Assembly (NCBI RefSeq): GCF_964656455.1
Contig: NC_135726.1
Span: 32,827,930 to 32,891,929 of the forward strand
Source of the DNA: Halichoerus grypus
Taxonomy: Eukaryota > Chordata > Mammalia > Carnivora > Phocidae
Direction of reading: 5' to 3'
DNA: 64,000 bases
The notes beneath the pieces are model-generated. The model worked only from the letters and a program-made list of their open reading frames with translations. It ran no database searches and was not told where the DNA came from. Positions 10,281-21,814 of this stretch are shown here, piece by piece. The translations under genes were made by a program, and so were the position numbers. Within the stretch, counting starts at the first letter, position 1. Each line of letters opens with the position of its first letter.

Positions 10281-12180
10281 TTTCTATTAACAAGGAATGT
10301 ATAATCTAGCCGGAAAGTGAAGTCGCCATGATCCTTTGGGCTGCCTGGCACATAGTAGGTCCTCAATTAACGTGCTATGTGCATACTCAACTCCAGCTGA
10401 CCGGCAAAAAAATGCAGATTCATGGGCTCAGGGAACTGAGAAGTAAGTCTGGCTTCAAGCATGACCCTCCAAGGACATGCTCCAAGGCTGTGTCTACAAA
10501 CCCCATCCCCAGGTGTTCAGGACTCCACCCTCCTGCCTCAGAGAAAGAACAGCCTCTTTCTAGTCGCCAGGACAGGAGTCCTGGGGTTGACTCCTATTGG
10601 AGTAGCCATGACCAAGGCTCATCCCCGAAAGCGTCCCTGAGGCTGGGGGAGACAGACATGCGTAGTAGCTCAGGGTGGTGGCAGTCAAGGGCACCTCCAT
10701 ACAGACCATGGGGACTGAAAATTGGGGAGGGGGCTCCCAGGATGTCTTCTGTAGGAGGAAGGCGTGATGTGCAGGCAAATACGAAGGAATACAGTCGTTG
10801 AATCAAATGCCAGATTGCCGAGTATCGATGGTCAAGTCCATTCACTTTGCTCTTGATGGAATCTAGCCATCTCATCTCAGGATTTTAGGGAGGCAGACGT
10901 AGAGTGCTCTGTTAAAGGGTGTTGTGGATTCTGAGCTCTGCCTACATCTCTCCTCCCGCCCCCTCAGCCTGCCCCGGAGCCCCCCAGGCAGTCTGAAAGC
11001 CTGGACTGGGCCAGGCTCTTCAGTGAGGTAGGACTAGTCCAAGGTCACACAGGGAGGTGGTAGCTTAGTGAGTGCGCCCCCCTTTCCCCAGGAGGTGGCT
11101 GGTAATACCCGGGAGGCAGTGCAGCTCCCAGGATGGACAGGGGACTGGTGTGGGACCCACAAACCTCACATCATTTGGACTGGACTTTTTGTTTGCTTCT
11201 TGCGGAGGAGTGACTTGGACACTTGAATTCTTATAAACTTTGTGGAAGTTGTGCTCCTCCCTTGGGGGGTCCCACAGAAGCTGGCCCACTCTTTCTTCCC
11301 TGATCCTCTGCCTCTTGGCCCTTTGGGGGCAGAGTTCTGGGAGAAGCAAGTCATGCCCTGGTGGCATCCCCCGGCTGTTGGGCCTCCAGGACATCGTGTC
11401 CAGGCCTTGGACCCCGGCTGGAGAGAGTTGGTCTGGCCTTGAGGCTTGAGTGGCTCAGGTGCCCAGATGGTGTGGAGGGGCAGCTATGAAATCAGTCTGC
11501 TGTGCCGGCTCATGAGAAACCCAGGGTGACCCCAAGTCACATCACCCACCATCAGCTTCAGGGGGAAGGAGGGGGACAGATAAAGTATTCCAAAGTTGCA
11601 ATAACAAGATGTTTTTCTTTGTTCTATAGGTATTTCAGTAATAAGTGTTTTCCCCTAATGGATACGTATATGGCTCCCAAATCTCAGCGTCACTGAGCAA
11701 ACCCAGGGTCAGTTATGCGGCGCTCTGGCAGTCCCTTTCCCGTCAAGACTACAGTTTCATTAGCCCAGCCCTCCTTGCTCCTGTCTGCTACCGCTGTCCC
11801 TGATGGTCACAGGGACCGGAACCCTCGGAGAGGCCCTGGTGCTTTCTCCCGCAGGTGCGTGTGGATTCCTCAATCTGTTGGGCGTAAAGACCTGACAATT
11901 GTGTTTCCCAAGTAATCAATCTTGGTTTCCTCCAATTTGAGGTTTGAAAAGCTTTGAGAAATGCCTGTCAGTGAAGATCGGAATAGCCTCCAGCTGGATC
12001 CTGACCTGGTTTTGGGGTACAAGGGGCAACTAGAAAGTATTGTTCTCCGCGAGTCCTTTATTAGAGCTGAAAGCTATCGGTGGTCTCTTCCCGTGTCCCT
12101 TACTTAGGCTACAACTCCCCGCGCCCAAAAGAAGAAAGCAAACCACTGCTCAGAAGAAAAATGTGTTCTTTAGAATCACA
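10277..12180. other. Intronic sequence with faint L2 and MIR traces
   Basis: An L2-tail phrase ('ctgcctggcacatagtaggtc') lies at 10341-10361 and a short MIR-like phrase ('gtccaaggtcacacagggagg') at 11037-11057. The rest is unassigned. Confidence 0.45.
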
Positions 12181-12182
12181 GC

Positions 12183-12310
12183 ACCCCCTGGTATATATTC
12201 ATTCATTCATAAAGGACCTACTATGAGCTGGGAACTATTTTAGACACAGGGGATAGAGTAGTGAGTGAAACGGACAGTAGTTCCTGGCCTTCTGGAGCTT
12301 ACCTTTTATA
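12183..12310 (+). repeat. Ancient interspersed repeat, family unassigned
   Basis: Reads 'ttcattcattcataaaggacctactatgagctgg', then 'acaggggatagagtagtgag' and 'ttctggagctta'. The same phrase family ('attgagcacctactatgtgcc ... ggggatacagc ... ggagcttac') recurs at about 14925, 20090, 23090 and 39005. I recognise it as a common mammalian repeat but cannot name it with certainty. Confidence 0.6.
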
Positions 12311-13528
12311 GCACCTAGCCCCTCGCAGGCTTTGGCCACGAGATTCTTAAACTGACCTGCATGTAGTTATTTTGTTCTAGGGAACCGCCTGGTTCCCTCT
12401 GTGGTGTAGCTGAGTGCTGGCCAAGGCCCGTGTGAGCAGTATGAGCGGGAAAACAAACAGCGGCTTCCCTGCCAAAACGGTTAGCGTCCTCGGAGGCGGT
12501 GTCGGCAGAAGCAGGATGAGGAGGCGAGAGCTCAGTCCGATGTGTTGCTGGAGAGACCGGGGCTGGGAGGGGTTCAGGGGAAGATGGAGAGGGGGGCGGT
12601 CCTCAAAGCCACACCTGCAGTTTGGGAAGTTAGGCTTCTCGGTGGCTGATATCAGAAAACTCAACCCTATTTTGCTTCAATCAAGTAGGGGAATTTAGTG
12701 GCTCAGGTAACTAGAAAATCCAGATGTAGTTAGCACCAGCTTCAGGTGCGGCTACATCCAGGGACCCTGGCGAAGGCTTTGGAACCCAGTCTTCCTGCAT
12801 CCCCTGGCTCTGATGAATGTTGTGTTGGCTTTTGGCTCAGGCAGAATGGAGTGCTCTGAATGGCAGACCCAGAGATGTTCCCCAGAGGAAATCAGGGTGC
12901 TGCTAGCAGAAGAACGGGGTGAGGGGGGGATGGATGCTATTAGGCAGCATCAGCCCGAAGAGGGAAGGAGCTTATGCCATTTAACCAAAGAGTCCAGAGT
13001 AGGTGACCTGACCTCAGGGGTGGGGATGAGCATGGCCAGTCCCGCCAGTGCAGAGGCCATCTGCTCCTATGAAGGTGAGCCAGTGGTTGGTATCTTTACT
13101 ATCACTTCTGGGTAAAATGCATGGTTGGACGGGGCTGAGCAGTGGGAGCTCTGGTCGAAGCTGGGCATCAAAGCAGTGGGGGAGCAAGGGGGAGCAAGAA
13201 CAAAATACAAAGTTGCTCTTCATATGTGGGCCAGAGTGGGTGTCCCTGTGGCCCCTTGAATTGGTCTTGGTTCTGGCCCTTAGAGCACCAAGATTGATGG
13301 AGAGAGGGGTTCCTCCGAACCTTGAGATCCTGTGATTGGCATCCCTCAAATGACACCCTAAACACGGGAAAATAAAGAACATCCCCAAAGAAAATGAAAA
13401 ATCAACCAAATTTATCTCCTGCTGCCTCAGGCGTGTGGTTCAAGGAGTGCAGCCAGCAGGGGATCGGCCTGGCCTGGCCTTAGAGAGGGACTTAACAACT
13501 GCTTGTGATGCTGCGGCGAAGGCTTGGT
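12311..13528. other. Unique intronic sequence
   Basis: No recognised repeat or exon. Composition is mixed, and several short open frames occur on both strands without motifs. Confidence 0.4.
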
Positions 13529-13530
13529 GG

Positions 13531-13597
13531 GGCTGCGGGTGCGGGTGTGGGTGCGGGTGCGGGTGGGGGCGGGGCCGGGGGGGCGGGTCGGGGGGTT
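13531..13597. repeat. G-rich hexamer-like repeat
   Basis: Repeats of GGGTGC and GGGTGT grade into runs of G interrupted by single C or T. There are well over four runs of three or more G within 60 bases on the plus strand, so it can form G-quadruplexes in the sense RNA. Confidence 0.85.
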
Positions 13598-13684
13598 TCC
13601 GGACCGGGAAAGGAGCAAGGAAATCCGAAATTTAACTCTGGCACTGGTCTAAGATAAAGCCGAACTATTGGTTGAGTGTTTTGG

Positions 13685-13702
13685 CAGTGTTTTTAAACAC
13701 TG
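13685..13702. other. Perfect 8-bp inverted repeat in AT-rich block
   Basis: CAGTGTTT and AAACACTG are separated by two T. The block 13620-13800 around it is AT-rich and free of recognised repeats. It may be a dimer-type protein binding site or chance. Confidence 0.6.
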
Positions 13703-14279
13703 TGTGTGCCAGCTTAGGGAAAAAATGTACAGGGGATTATAAAATGCTTCATTTTGTGTTAAACAGTTTTATTTTGGAGTTGACTCGCTAGAATTTGGCT
13801 GCCTTTGGGAATGACATCATTGCTCTGGGGAGGGGGTCATCTGGGAAGACTGGGTCTGTGGGGCAGCTGTGCCGGTGGGGAGGGGTGGCCACTGGCCTGG
13901 CGGGAGCACACCCCCCCGGGCCCCTCCCCCACCCCGCCACCCTGGACGCCCGAAGTCCCGGCCTGGCCTAGTGGTTGGCTGTGTGATTGTCAGCACTGCC
14001 AAGTGGCAGAGGGTGACAGGACCAGATCTCCTGGAGCAGGTCTGACCCCTCGGAGGGCTGGTAGGGGCTGAGTGGTGAGGAGGTGGCAGGAAGGTGGTGG
14101 AGGGCAGGGGGTAGGGGGACTGGGGCGGAGAGACGGTTGGCATCTGTCTGTGGCCTTCCAGTTGCTTCCCAGCATCTGTTCCCAGGGCTGCTTCCACCTG
14201 ACTCTGCCCCTCTCCTGGTGCACTTAGGATGAATCCATTTCACGGCCCCGGGCCTGCCTCTCCTACTCCCCGTGGGTTC

Positions 14280-14685
14280 CTCCTCCCGAGACTGCTTATT
14301 CCTGCCCCAGGGCCTTTGTTCCACCTCTTCGCTCCACCTGGATGCTCTTTCAGGTTTGCACGAGGATCTCCCCTTCGCTTCCCCATGGGGCTTAGCTCCA
14401 GTGCCCCCTGCACAGAGAGGCCCTCTTTGACGCCCCCACTCCGCAGCCTGAGTAGTTCTCCTTCACCGTCTGTCAGATCGTCCCCCTTGATTTTCTTTCT
14501 GGTAATTCTTTTTATTTCCCATTTTCTTTTTGATTTTTTTTTTTTTTTTTTGGCTTGGCTATTAGAAGTTGACCCTCTTGAGAACAGCGGTGTGCTCTCT
14601 TTCTCATGCCTGTATCTGTCTCTGGCCTAACACGGGCCCAGCACATAGTAGGTGCTCGGGAAATATTTGTTGAATGATTTTGTTG
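14280..14685 (+). repeat. L2 LINE 3' fragment with poly-T insertion
   Basis: Starts with the L2 3' UTR phrase family ('cctgccccagggcctttgtt', 'cacctggatgctctttc', 'cagagaggccctctttgac') and ends with 'gcccagcacatagtaggtgc' and 'aaatatttgttgaatgat'. An 18-base T-run at 14534-14551 interrupts it. Confidence 0.8.
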
Positions 14686-14924
14686 GACGTGGTGACAGGT
14701 TGTTCCATTTGTCACTGCTGTGGCTGGCTAAGGCCCAGGGATTCTTGTGGACAGTCTCCCGTTCTCTGGAGAGGAGCCACCTTGGTGTACCCCCAAGCAC
14801 ACACCTCCCTTCCTGGCCTCAGAAACTTCTTCCCACCTGCACCCTGAGACCATAAGACAAACCAGAGGATGTATGCCGCTCTTCCAGGGGATAGGGATGT
14901 TTTGCATGCTGGACCTCTAGTTTT

Positions 14925-15110
14925 TTATGAAGTCCCTACTACGTGCCAAGCCACGGTAGGTGTTAGGGATATAGCAGGTCCCTGCCCTCGGGAAGCTTTT
15001 GTTCTGGCAGGGGAGATGGGTAATGAAGAGGTAGATGGACAAATGCCTAACAAACCCTGGGGTGCACATGGGGAGCACGGGAAGACCCAAAGGTCCCCGG
15101 GGTGGGATTT
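14925..15110 (+). repeat. Ancient interspersed repeat, family unassigned
   Basis: Contains 'gtccctactacgtgccaag', 'gttagggatatagcaggtcc', 'ctgccctcgggaagcttttg' and 'aacaaaccctggggtgcac', the same phrase order as the copies near 12183 and 39005. Confidence 0.55.
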
Positions 15111-15464
15111 GAGGAGCACCGGTGGAGTGTCTGCATGTCGTGGGGTCCGGCCAGGGTGGTTTGTTCTCCCCACGGTGGGGGTGGCAGACCTGCAGGGAGA
15201 AGTGCTGAGTCACAGAGGGAAGGGCCTGGGGAGTCTGGGACGGGAGGGGCGTGGGTACCTAGGGAGGCTTTGCCCTCCGACCACCTTTGCCACGGGCCAC
15301 TTGCCTCACCACTGATCTTGGTTTTGGTTTTTTTGTTAATCTCTTGTCACTCTCACTGATGACATATTTTACACCGCATCCTCTAACGGCTTTTTATCAC
15401 CATCTTCACAAACACCTTGTGTCGACACATTTACTTAAAAATTGTTTAAAACATACCCCTTAGT

Positions 15465-15905
15465 CAGGGTCCCAACAGAAAACAGATGGTACATTCAAAC
15501 GAGGTAATTGAAGAGCATTTAATAAGGGGCCCTTTTTACGGAGGTGGGTAGGTCGAAGGGAGGCCAACCGGGATGGGCGAGCATTTTCTGGACTTCCTGG
15601 CCACGTTGGAGAACGTAATGCGGCACACGGAGGGGCTTTTGCTGGAACCCGGAGAAGACTGCCCCTGTAGCTGTGAGCTCCCTGGTGACAGGCAACCTGC
15701 GACAAGCCAGGGAGCATGCCAGGAGAATAAATACCCCGACTCTTTCCCTTCCTACCCTCCAGTCTCTGCCGGACCCCTGGGCTAAACCTAACAGGAGCCC
15801 AAAGCAGAGGAGCCTGTTGGTCAGCTTCCTGGGACACAGAGCGGGGTGGAGAAGGGAGGAGGGTGGATCCGGAGGGGCCAATGACCAGCGCCCTCTGCAT
15901 CGCCC
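15465..15905 (+). repeat. Probable old interspersed repeat, family unassigned
   Basis: The order 'gtcagggtcccaacagaaaa', 'gagcatttaataaggg', 'ctaacaggagcccaaagc', 'cagagcggggtggagaaggg' and 'ggatccggaggggccaatga' resembles a dispersed mammalian repeat I have seen in many introns. I cannot name it, and a whole-genome repeat search would settle it. Confidence 0.4.
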
Positions 15906-17050
15906 CTGCCCCTGGGGCCGGCTTGGGTGCTGCTGAGAAGTCAACTTTTGGAGATGAACCCCAGTTTATAAAAGGAGAACTTTTCCCGTGTGAACTTGTT
16001 TGGGGGCGTTGGAGCTACGTGTTTGTCTTGGAGCTTGGGGCTTTGTCAGGTTGCCGTGGGGCTTTTGGCTTTTGGTGTTCTCTTTCCCTGGGACGTGGTA
16101 CTAGTCTGTGACTCAGTCTTGCACCGTCAGGCTGCAGATTATGGGAACAGAGGAGCAGATCCATCAGATGTGAGGCCTGGCTCCTGGCAGGTAGAGCTGT
16201 TCAAATCACGGTCTGAGCTGCCAAAACTTTGTTATTTGCATAAATGGAGAACGGAATAGACTCTCGTTCCGATTAACACCATTTACTGCTTAACTACTGG
16301 AGAAATTGGCAAGGAAGGCACTCTGTGGCCGTCACCCCCCTCAACGGTGTCTTTCCATTTATGGCTTCACTGGGGACAATGGCAGGGGAGAAGTCAAGGA
16401 AAGCAGGAAGGTCAAGGATGCTTCTGAGGAGCCTCTTTGTTCATTATGTATTTATACTGTGCATGGCTTCCATTGGCTGGCTGCACCGCTCCCGGGACCC
16501 CCAGAGGATAAGGCAAGGGAACCTGTGCTCCGAGCACCAAAGCTATTTTTATTTGTGCGCAGGGCAAGGTGACGCGGCTGCTGCAGGCCGAGGTTCAGCT
16601 CTCCCTGACACACAATTGGATATTAAGGCGGAATTAGAAGCTTGAGTCCAAGGAGATCCCTTGTGAGTGATGCATTCAGGATGGCATTATGACTTTCCAG
16701 GCAGCTTCTGCGGAGAGCAGCAAGGGTAGATGAAGGAGCCGTTTTGGGGGGCAACCCTGGGGCCCCCCAAGTAGCCTTGTGTTAGTCTGTGAGTCGATTG
16801 CAAATTCTTTCCCCAAATCAAATTCCCTTCCTGTTGTTTCTTTTTTTCCGTGACACGTCCCCACTGGACATTCAGAAGCGCTTCCTTCTCCTCTTCACGG
16901 AGCTTGGCGTGGCTCGCTCGCCCACCCACCCGAGCCCCACCCTGGCCTAGCGCCCTGGAAAGTCCCCGTCTCTGCGGTGAGTCATGGACTCGTCCAGTGC
17001 TCTCAGCGTCGCCTCACCTTTCAGTGAGGGGCGGAGGAGACTTTCCTCAC
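15906..17050. other. Unique intronic sequence
   Basis: No recognised repeat or exon. Pieces near 16200-16320 and 16590-16660 are AT-rich and unbroken by repeats, and could be conserved noncoding sequence. Confidence 0.4.
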
Positions 17051-17059
17051 TCTTTAGTT

Positions 17060-17780
17060 AAAAAACATTTTTAGAGATTATTAAATAGCACTAACACATA
17101 AATGTATTCCATTTGTGAAAGTTTCAGATGCAGATTCGACTGAAGTCTCCATCCTGCCCACCACCACCCACCCCACGTTAATTTGCAATCACTAGTTTGG
17201 CTGGTGTACTTCAAGACCTTCGACTCCAAACTTGCATAATACTGTGTTTCATAGATTCCAGGACACACTTTAACATCTCTGTCGTCGAGATGAATCCTAC
17301 AATTAGTGGCTGGTCATGGTTTAACTGATAGTTTTTTTTTTTCTTCTTTTAGTGGTATGTCAAATAGTGGTGCCTTTTACAACCCATGGGGACTTAGATT
17401 TGATGAAATATGGTATATGTGTATCCATAGAAACAATGTCATATTGATTTTTTATTAAAAAAATAAATGATACCATATTGGATCTATCATTCTGCAATGG
17501 GTTCCCCCCCAATACTATGCCTTAGAGAGTTTTGCATGTTGGTATATAGATCCCCCTTATTCTTTAACTGCTGCATGGCATTGTATAGCGTGGATGTGTC
17601 ATGGTTTATGTAGCTGGTCCCCTGGTGATGGGCATTTAGGTTGTTTCTAATTGTTGGCTGTAGTAAACATTCTTGTACATGTCTCCCTATAGGAGCACTT
17701 TTTCTATGGCTGATAGTGAGAAAGGAGCATTGCTGGGCCCAACCTTTCTTGCATTCCATTCTCTCTCATACATTCTTTCC
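17060..17780 (+). repeat. L1-like 3' fragment
   Basis: The phrase 'tgctgcatggcattgtatag', then 'gtcatggtttatgtagctgg', 'ggcatttaggttgtttctaa' and 'aaacattcttgtacatg' is typical of an old L1 3' region. The first 300 bases are less clear. It directly abuts the pentanucleotide array. Confidence 0.55.
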
Positions 17781-17781
17781 T

Positions 17782-18315
17782 GTCCCATCCCATCCCATCC
17801 CATCCCATCTGACCCACTCCATCCCATCCCATCCAACCCACCCCATCCCATCCCATCCCATCCCACCCCACCCTACCCCATCCCACCCCACTCCATCCCA
17901 CCCCATCCCATCCATTGCACCCCATCCCACCCCATCCCATCCCACCCCAGCCCACCCTACCCCATCCCATCCCACCCCATACCACCCTACCCCATCCCAT
18001 CCCATCCCATCCCATCTCATCCCATCACATCCCACCCCACCCCACCCCACCCCATCCCATCCCATCCCATCCCATTCCACCCCACCCCACCCCACCCCAC
18101 CCCACCCCATCCCACCCCACCCCACCCCATCCCACCCCACCCCATCCCATCCCATCCCACCCCACCCTATCCCACCACATCCCATCCCAACCCCCCACCC
18201 CACCCCACCCCACCCCACTCCACCCCACCCCACCCCACCCCATCCCATCTCATCCCATCCCATCCCATCCCATCCCATCACATCACATCCATCCCGCTCC
18301 ATCCATCCCACCCTG
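17782..18315. repeat. Pentanucleotide (CCCAT/CCCAC)n array, ~530 bp
   Basis: About 105 consecutive five-base units alternate between CCCAT and CCCAC with few interruptions (CCCAG, TCACA, one AACCC). All three frames of both strands stay open because the unit contains no stop, giving false Pro-His-Ser frames on plus and Gly-Trp-Asp-Met frames on minus. The minus strand carries dense GGG runs. Runs of CCCAC units sit mainly in the middle (18030-18160 and 18190-18240) and CCCAT units at the ends. Confidence 0.97.
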
Positions 18316-18970
18316 TCCTTCAACTATAACCCCAGTACTGATTTGGTATCAGATACTGTGCCAGATCAATTTTGTGGCTTGAGGTATCCACAAAAGGGAG
18401 TCAGATCCTGCCCCTGGGAAGTTATAGTCTCCCTGGGAGAGTAGGCATGAAATGAGTCTTGGATCAAAATTCCAGAGCATCCCCAAGTTCAGCCTGGGGG
18501 TAGGAGCACAGGTGTTGGTGTGGTTCTGAGGAAGGCATCTCGGCCCTCATTTTATACCCATTCTGGGTCCCCTCAGGGGCAGTAAGCCCCTTAGGAACAG
18601 CAAAAAGAGTGCCCTTGCACTGACACATGTCACCCCTTTACTTATCTGGGGCATAAGTGTGAATCTTCCCCAGTTGTGTTCTGAAGGCTGACACGTGTTC
18701 GGGCTGTTCTGGGGGCAAGGTCCCGCTCTCGTTGTCCGTCCTTCGAGCTGAGTAGGGAGAAAAGAGCTGCCCACCTGTCACATGACACCTGGTCTGTTGT
18801 TCATGAGGGTTCTGTGGCATCTCTCACTGAGGATGCAGGAAACCTGGGGTGGTGGGGGATGGAGGCGCCCGAGGTGGTTGGAGCCTCCCTCTCCTGCTCT
18901 GCCCAGGAGGGCTTGTGAACAGAAAGTGCCAGGGAGGCTGTTTCCAGTGCATATGGGTCACTTGGGACCT
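18316..18970. other. Unique intronic sequence
   Basis: The first 110 bases contain 'ggtatcagatactgtgccag' and 'ccctgggaagttatagtctc', traces of the unassigned ancient repeat. The remainder shows nothing specific. Confidence 0.4.
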
Positions 18971-18976
18971 TGGAAG

Positions 18977-19092
18977 AATGCAGATTCTAATTTGGCAGCT
19001 CTGGGGCGGGGGAGGAGCAAGGTTCTGCGTTTGCTCCCAGCTCTCGGGACGCAGATACTGCTAGTACCTGGACCGCACTTGGAGTAGCAAGG
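18977..19092 (+). repeat. hAT-type DNA transposon fossil (MER20/MER3-like)
   Basis: Starts 'aatgcagattctaatttggc' and ends 'actgctagtacctggaccgc' and 'acttggagtagcaagg', the end phrase of short nonautonomous hAT elements. Internal sequence is diverged. Confidence 0.55.
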
Positions 19093-19325
19093 ACTTTGGG
19101 ATCACTCAGCAAACGGTGGAGGCAGGGAGGACCGGGGAAGAGGGGAAGGAGCGTTTTGGTGGGAGCTGGGGTTTTTCTAGGGGCCGAAGCTGGACACATC
19201 TGGCAGATCTCACCTTGGGGGATTATAAATCCTTTGACTTTGCACTTTTGGCACACCGGCCTCCAGCAGTTGTAGCCAAGTCAAGGGAGAATTTGTCGGT
19301 TTGCTTACAGCTGATAGATTTGTGC

Positions 19326-19516
19326 TAGAATTTCCAACCTTGGGTGGCATTTGAGCAGGATACTTCATCATTCTGAGGGACTGTCCCTTGCTTTACAGGA
19401 CATTCAGCACCCCTGGTCTTGCCCACTAGATGCCAGCAGTAACCTCCCTGATTATTGTAGCACTTGAAAAGGTGCCCCCAAGGGAGCTATTGCCACACGT
19501 GGTTGAGAGCCACCGA
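19326..19516 (-). repeat. MER5A-like DNA transposon fossil
   Basis: Nearly full length in reverse: 'agaatttccaacctt', 'ggactgtccc', 'gcacccctgg', 'gcccactagatgccagcag', 'ggtgcccccaagggagctat', ending 'ggttgagagccaccg', the complement of the conserved hAT terminus. This is a nonautonomous element found across placental mammals. Confidence 0.85.
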
Positions 19517-19527
19517 GCCTGACATGG

Positions 19528-19630
19528 CCGTTGTTGAGGGCAGGGACCGTGGCCTGGTCTTCACGTCCCTAGAAGCGGGCACCGTGTCTGGCATGGAGAA
19601 GGAGCTTGATCAATGTGTGTTGCATTAGAG
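19528..19630 (+). repeat. L2 tail fragment
   Basis: Reads 'ttgttgagggcagggaccgt', then 'gtccctagaagcgggcaccg' and 'tgatcaatgtgtgttgcatt', a diverged L2 3' end placed just after the MER5A-like element. Confidence 0.65.
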
Positions 19631-19904
19631 AACATAGCATGCTGGGCACTAAGGGGAATGCGAGTCCTAATAATCCTGTGTACTTCAAGGAAAAGCCACA
19701 TTGTGTGCCCCTGCTGCACCCAGCAGGGGGGCACCCACTGAGGACAGCACCATCCTGACCCGCGCCGTAGGAGGGGGACACAGGACACGGAAGTGAGGGA
19801 GCATTCTGAAGTTCATCTTTGTTTCCTTAGCTTCCCCCAGCACTTGGAGGCTCCCTTTTCTCACGGGTTTCTGATGTATCTGTCTTTTCTGGGCAGAGAG
19901 GCTG

Positions 19905-19988
19905 GAGGAGAAGGTGTGTCTTGTTCATCCTTGTGTCCTTGAGGCTCGGCACGTAGTAGGCTTCTTGCACAGGTTTGCTGGAAGAACG
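19905..19988 (+). repeat. L2 tail fragment
   Basis: Contains 'gtgtgtcttgttcatccttg', 'tgtccttgaggctcggcacg' and 'tagtaggcttcttgcac', a partial L2 3' end. Confidence 0.55.
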
Positions 19989-20089
19989 GTTTCAGTTCCC
20001 TAGGGGACTTGGCTCCTCTCAGGAGCTATGTGGTGGCTCCTCGTGGTTCTTTGGTGATTGCGTTTGTAATGCCAGTCATCCTCCCTGAC

Positions 20090-20990
20090 TTATTCATGCT
20101 GTTATTGTTCTATTTATTTGTTCAACAGCTCTTTCTTGAGCACATGCTATGTTCTAGGCAGGGCATGATGGTGTGCAAGGTGGGCATTGTTCCCTTTATG
20201 GAGCTCATGGTGTGCTTGGAGAATCATACAGACAATGGGAAAATCACAGTTGCCCTAAGGGCTTGAAGGGGAAGGTACGTGTAGCTGTGAAAATGCTGAG
20301 AGGGCCTCTGCATCTGGTCTTTGTGCTGGGGCTGGTAACGATAAGCTGTCATGGAGGGCTTCCTGGAGGTGGTGAAATTGGGGCTGAGATCTGAACCGTA
20401 CTGCATCCAAGTTAGTGCTTCAGGGTCTCGGTAAGGCAGGGCCACTCCCACCAGAGAAAGTTCTTTTGTAAGAATTTGATTTTAAGTATTTTTTTTAAAA
20501 ACTTGAGAGGTTGCACAGATAAATGAATCAATAAAAATTTTGTCAAGACTTCATTACTCTTATTTTATAGTGTAGTGGGTTTTGTTCTATTTCGTTCGAA
20601 TCATGCGAGGGTGGAGCATACTCTTTTCTATATGCAGGGCCTCTTAGAGTCTTGGCCCTGGGTCTGGGATGAGTAAGAGATCGTGGGTAAAGTCTCCAGA
20701 GAAGAGTGCTGCAGACAGAAAGAAGAGTGTATGCAAAGGCCCTGGGGCAGCAGCGGTGCTGCAGAGGGTTGGAAGACCAGCGAGGAAGCCAGGAATGTAG
20801 GGATCCGGAGAGCAGGGACGTGAGGGTGTAGGATCGGGCTGAGAGTCTTTTGGGGCCAGGTAATGCAGGTCCTTCCTTGGATGCCATCGGAGGGGATAAG
20901 GCAAGGTGTGACATGACTGGGGCTGTGGCTGCCGTGTGGAGAGTAGACGCATCTGTGGGTCCTTCCGGGGGGTGGCTGATGGGTTTTCCC
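20090..20990 (+). repeat. Long copy of the unassigned ancient repeat, interrupted
   Basis: The first part (20090-20400) has 'cttgagcacatgctatgttc', 'tttatggagctcatggtgtg', 'gagggcttcctggaggtgg' and 'ggctgagatctgaacc'. The second part (20640-20990) has 'gtatgcaaaggccctggggc', 'ggaagaccagcgaggaagcc' and 'ggtgtgacatgactgggg'. An AT-rich stretch at 20460-20630 lies between them. Phrase order matches the copy at 39005-39760. Confidence 0.65.
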
Positions 20991-20999
20991 TGTGGGGTC

Positions 21000-21814
21000 A
21001 GCACTCATGCGGCCTGGAGCCACTCATGCTGTGTGGATGAAGGTGCCATCCTGTCACCAGTGTGCAGATCTTAACCCCACTCTGCTCTGTACTTGTGGGC
21101 TCTCTCTTCCCTTCTGGGTCAGGCAGACCTGGCCTTCAGAAGCCAGATGGAGTCCAGAGACCTTTGGGTGATGTTTAGATTTCTAAGTCACTGTAAATCT
21201 CACTGAAGTGACCTATTTTTCTCCCATCTCGCTCTTGTATTTTTTATGAATGGATAATAAAAAATGCGGCGGGGTCATTTGCTTTAATTTCCTCCTGACA
21301 CCTGGGCTCTGCGTTCGGGGGTAGCTGTCCCTCCGGCGGCCAGAAGTCTACCTCCAGGCGGTGGGGCCCTGGGCCCGATCACGCCAGGCTCTGTCGGGCA
21401 TGGAGCAGCTGAGACCGCGGCCCCCGCCCTCACGAGGCAGCGAGCCCCCTTCGGACGTGGGGCCGCAGCTTCAGTGCCTGCTGGATGGGCCGGGACTGGT
21501 CCCAGCGCGTCTGCGTGGCCAGATGCTGGAGCAAGGGCTAGCTTGGAGGGGACAGCTCGGAGCCTCCACCTCGTTTGGACTGCAGCCCCGCCCATCTTGT
21601 TAACCAAAGGATGGAAACCAGTTCTTCCCAGGCAAATGTGGCCTCACCTTTGATGTGGAGCCGTGTGATGGGTCAGGGCCTTGAGGGATGCCAGCCTGCA
21701 ATGCCCATGAAACCAAAACTCGGCTCTTTACTCAAGTGGCCATGGGTGGTGGGGTCTGTCCCTGGTTTTCCAGCTTGAATTACCACCTCCCGCCTGGCCA
21801 TTGTCCTTGAAGTC
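21000..21814. other. Unique intronic sequence, CpG-containing patch
   Basis: At 21260-21600 the sequence is GC-rich with several CpG ('gcggggtc', 'cgttcggggg', 'gaccgcggcccc'), preceded by an AT-rich flank (21180-21270). No exon is supported. Confidence 0.4.

Noticed and set aside
10109..10366. Thr-His repeat peptide on minus and similar frames at 24716-25280
   Set aside because: They arise from TG microsatellites.
13684..13713. TGGCAGTGT followed by a hairpin, resembling a miR-34 seed
   Set aside because: The hairpin is only about 30 bases long, far too short for a microRNA precursor, and the match ends after nine bases.
17641..18444. 267-codon Pro/His/Ser frame on plus and Gly/Trp/Met-rich frames on minus
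   Set aside because: Produced by the CCCAT/CCCAC array, whose unit has no stop codon in any frame.
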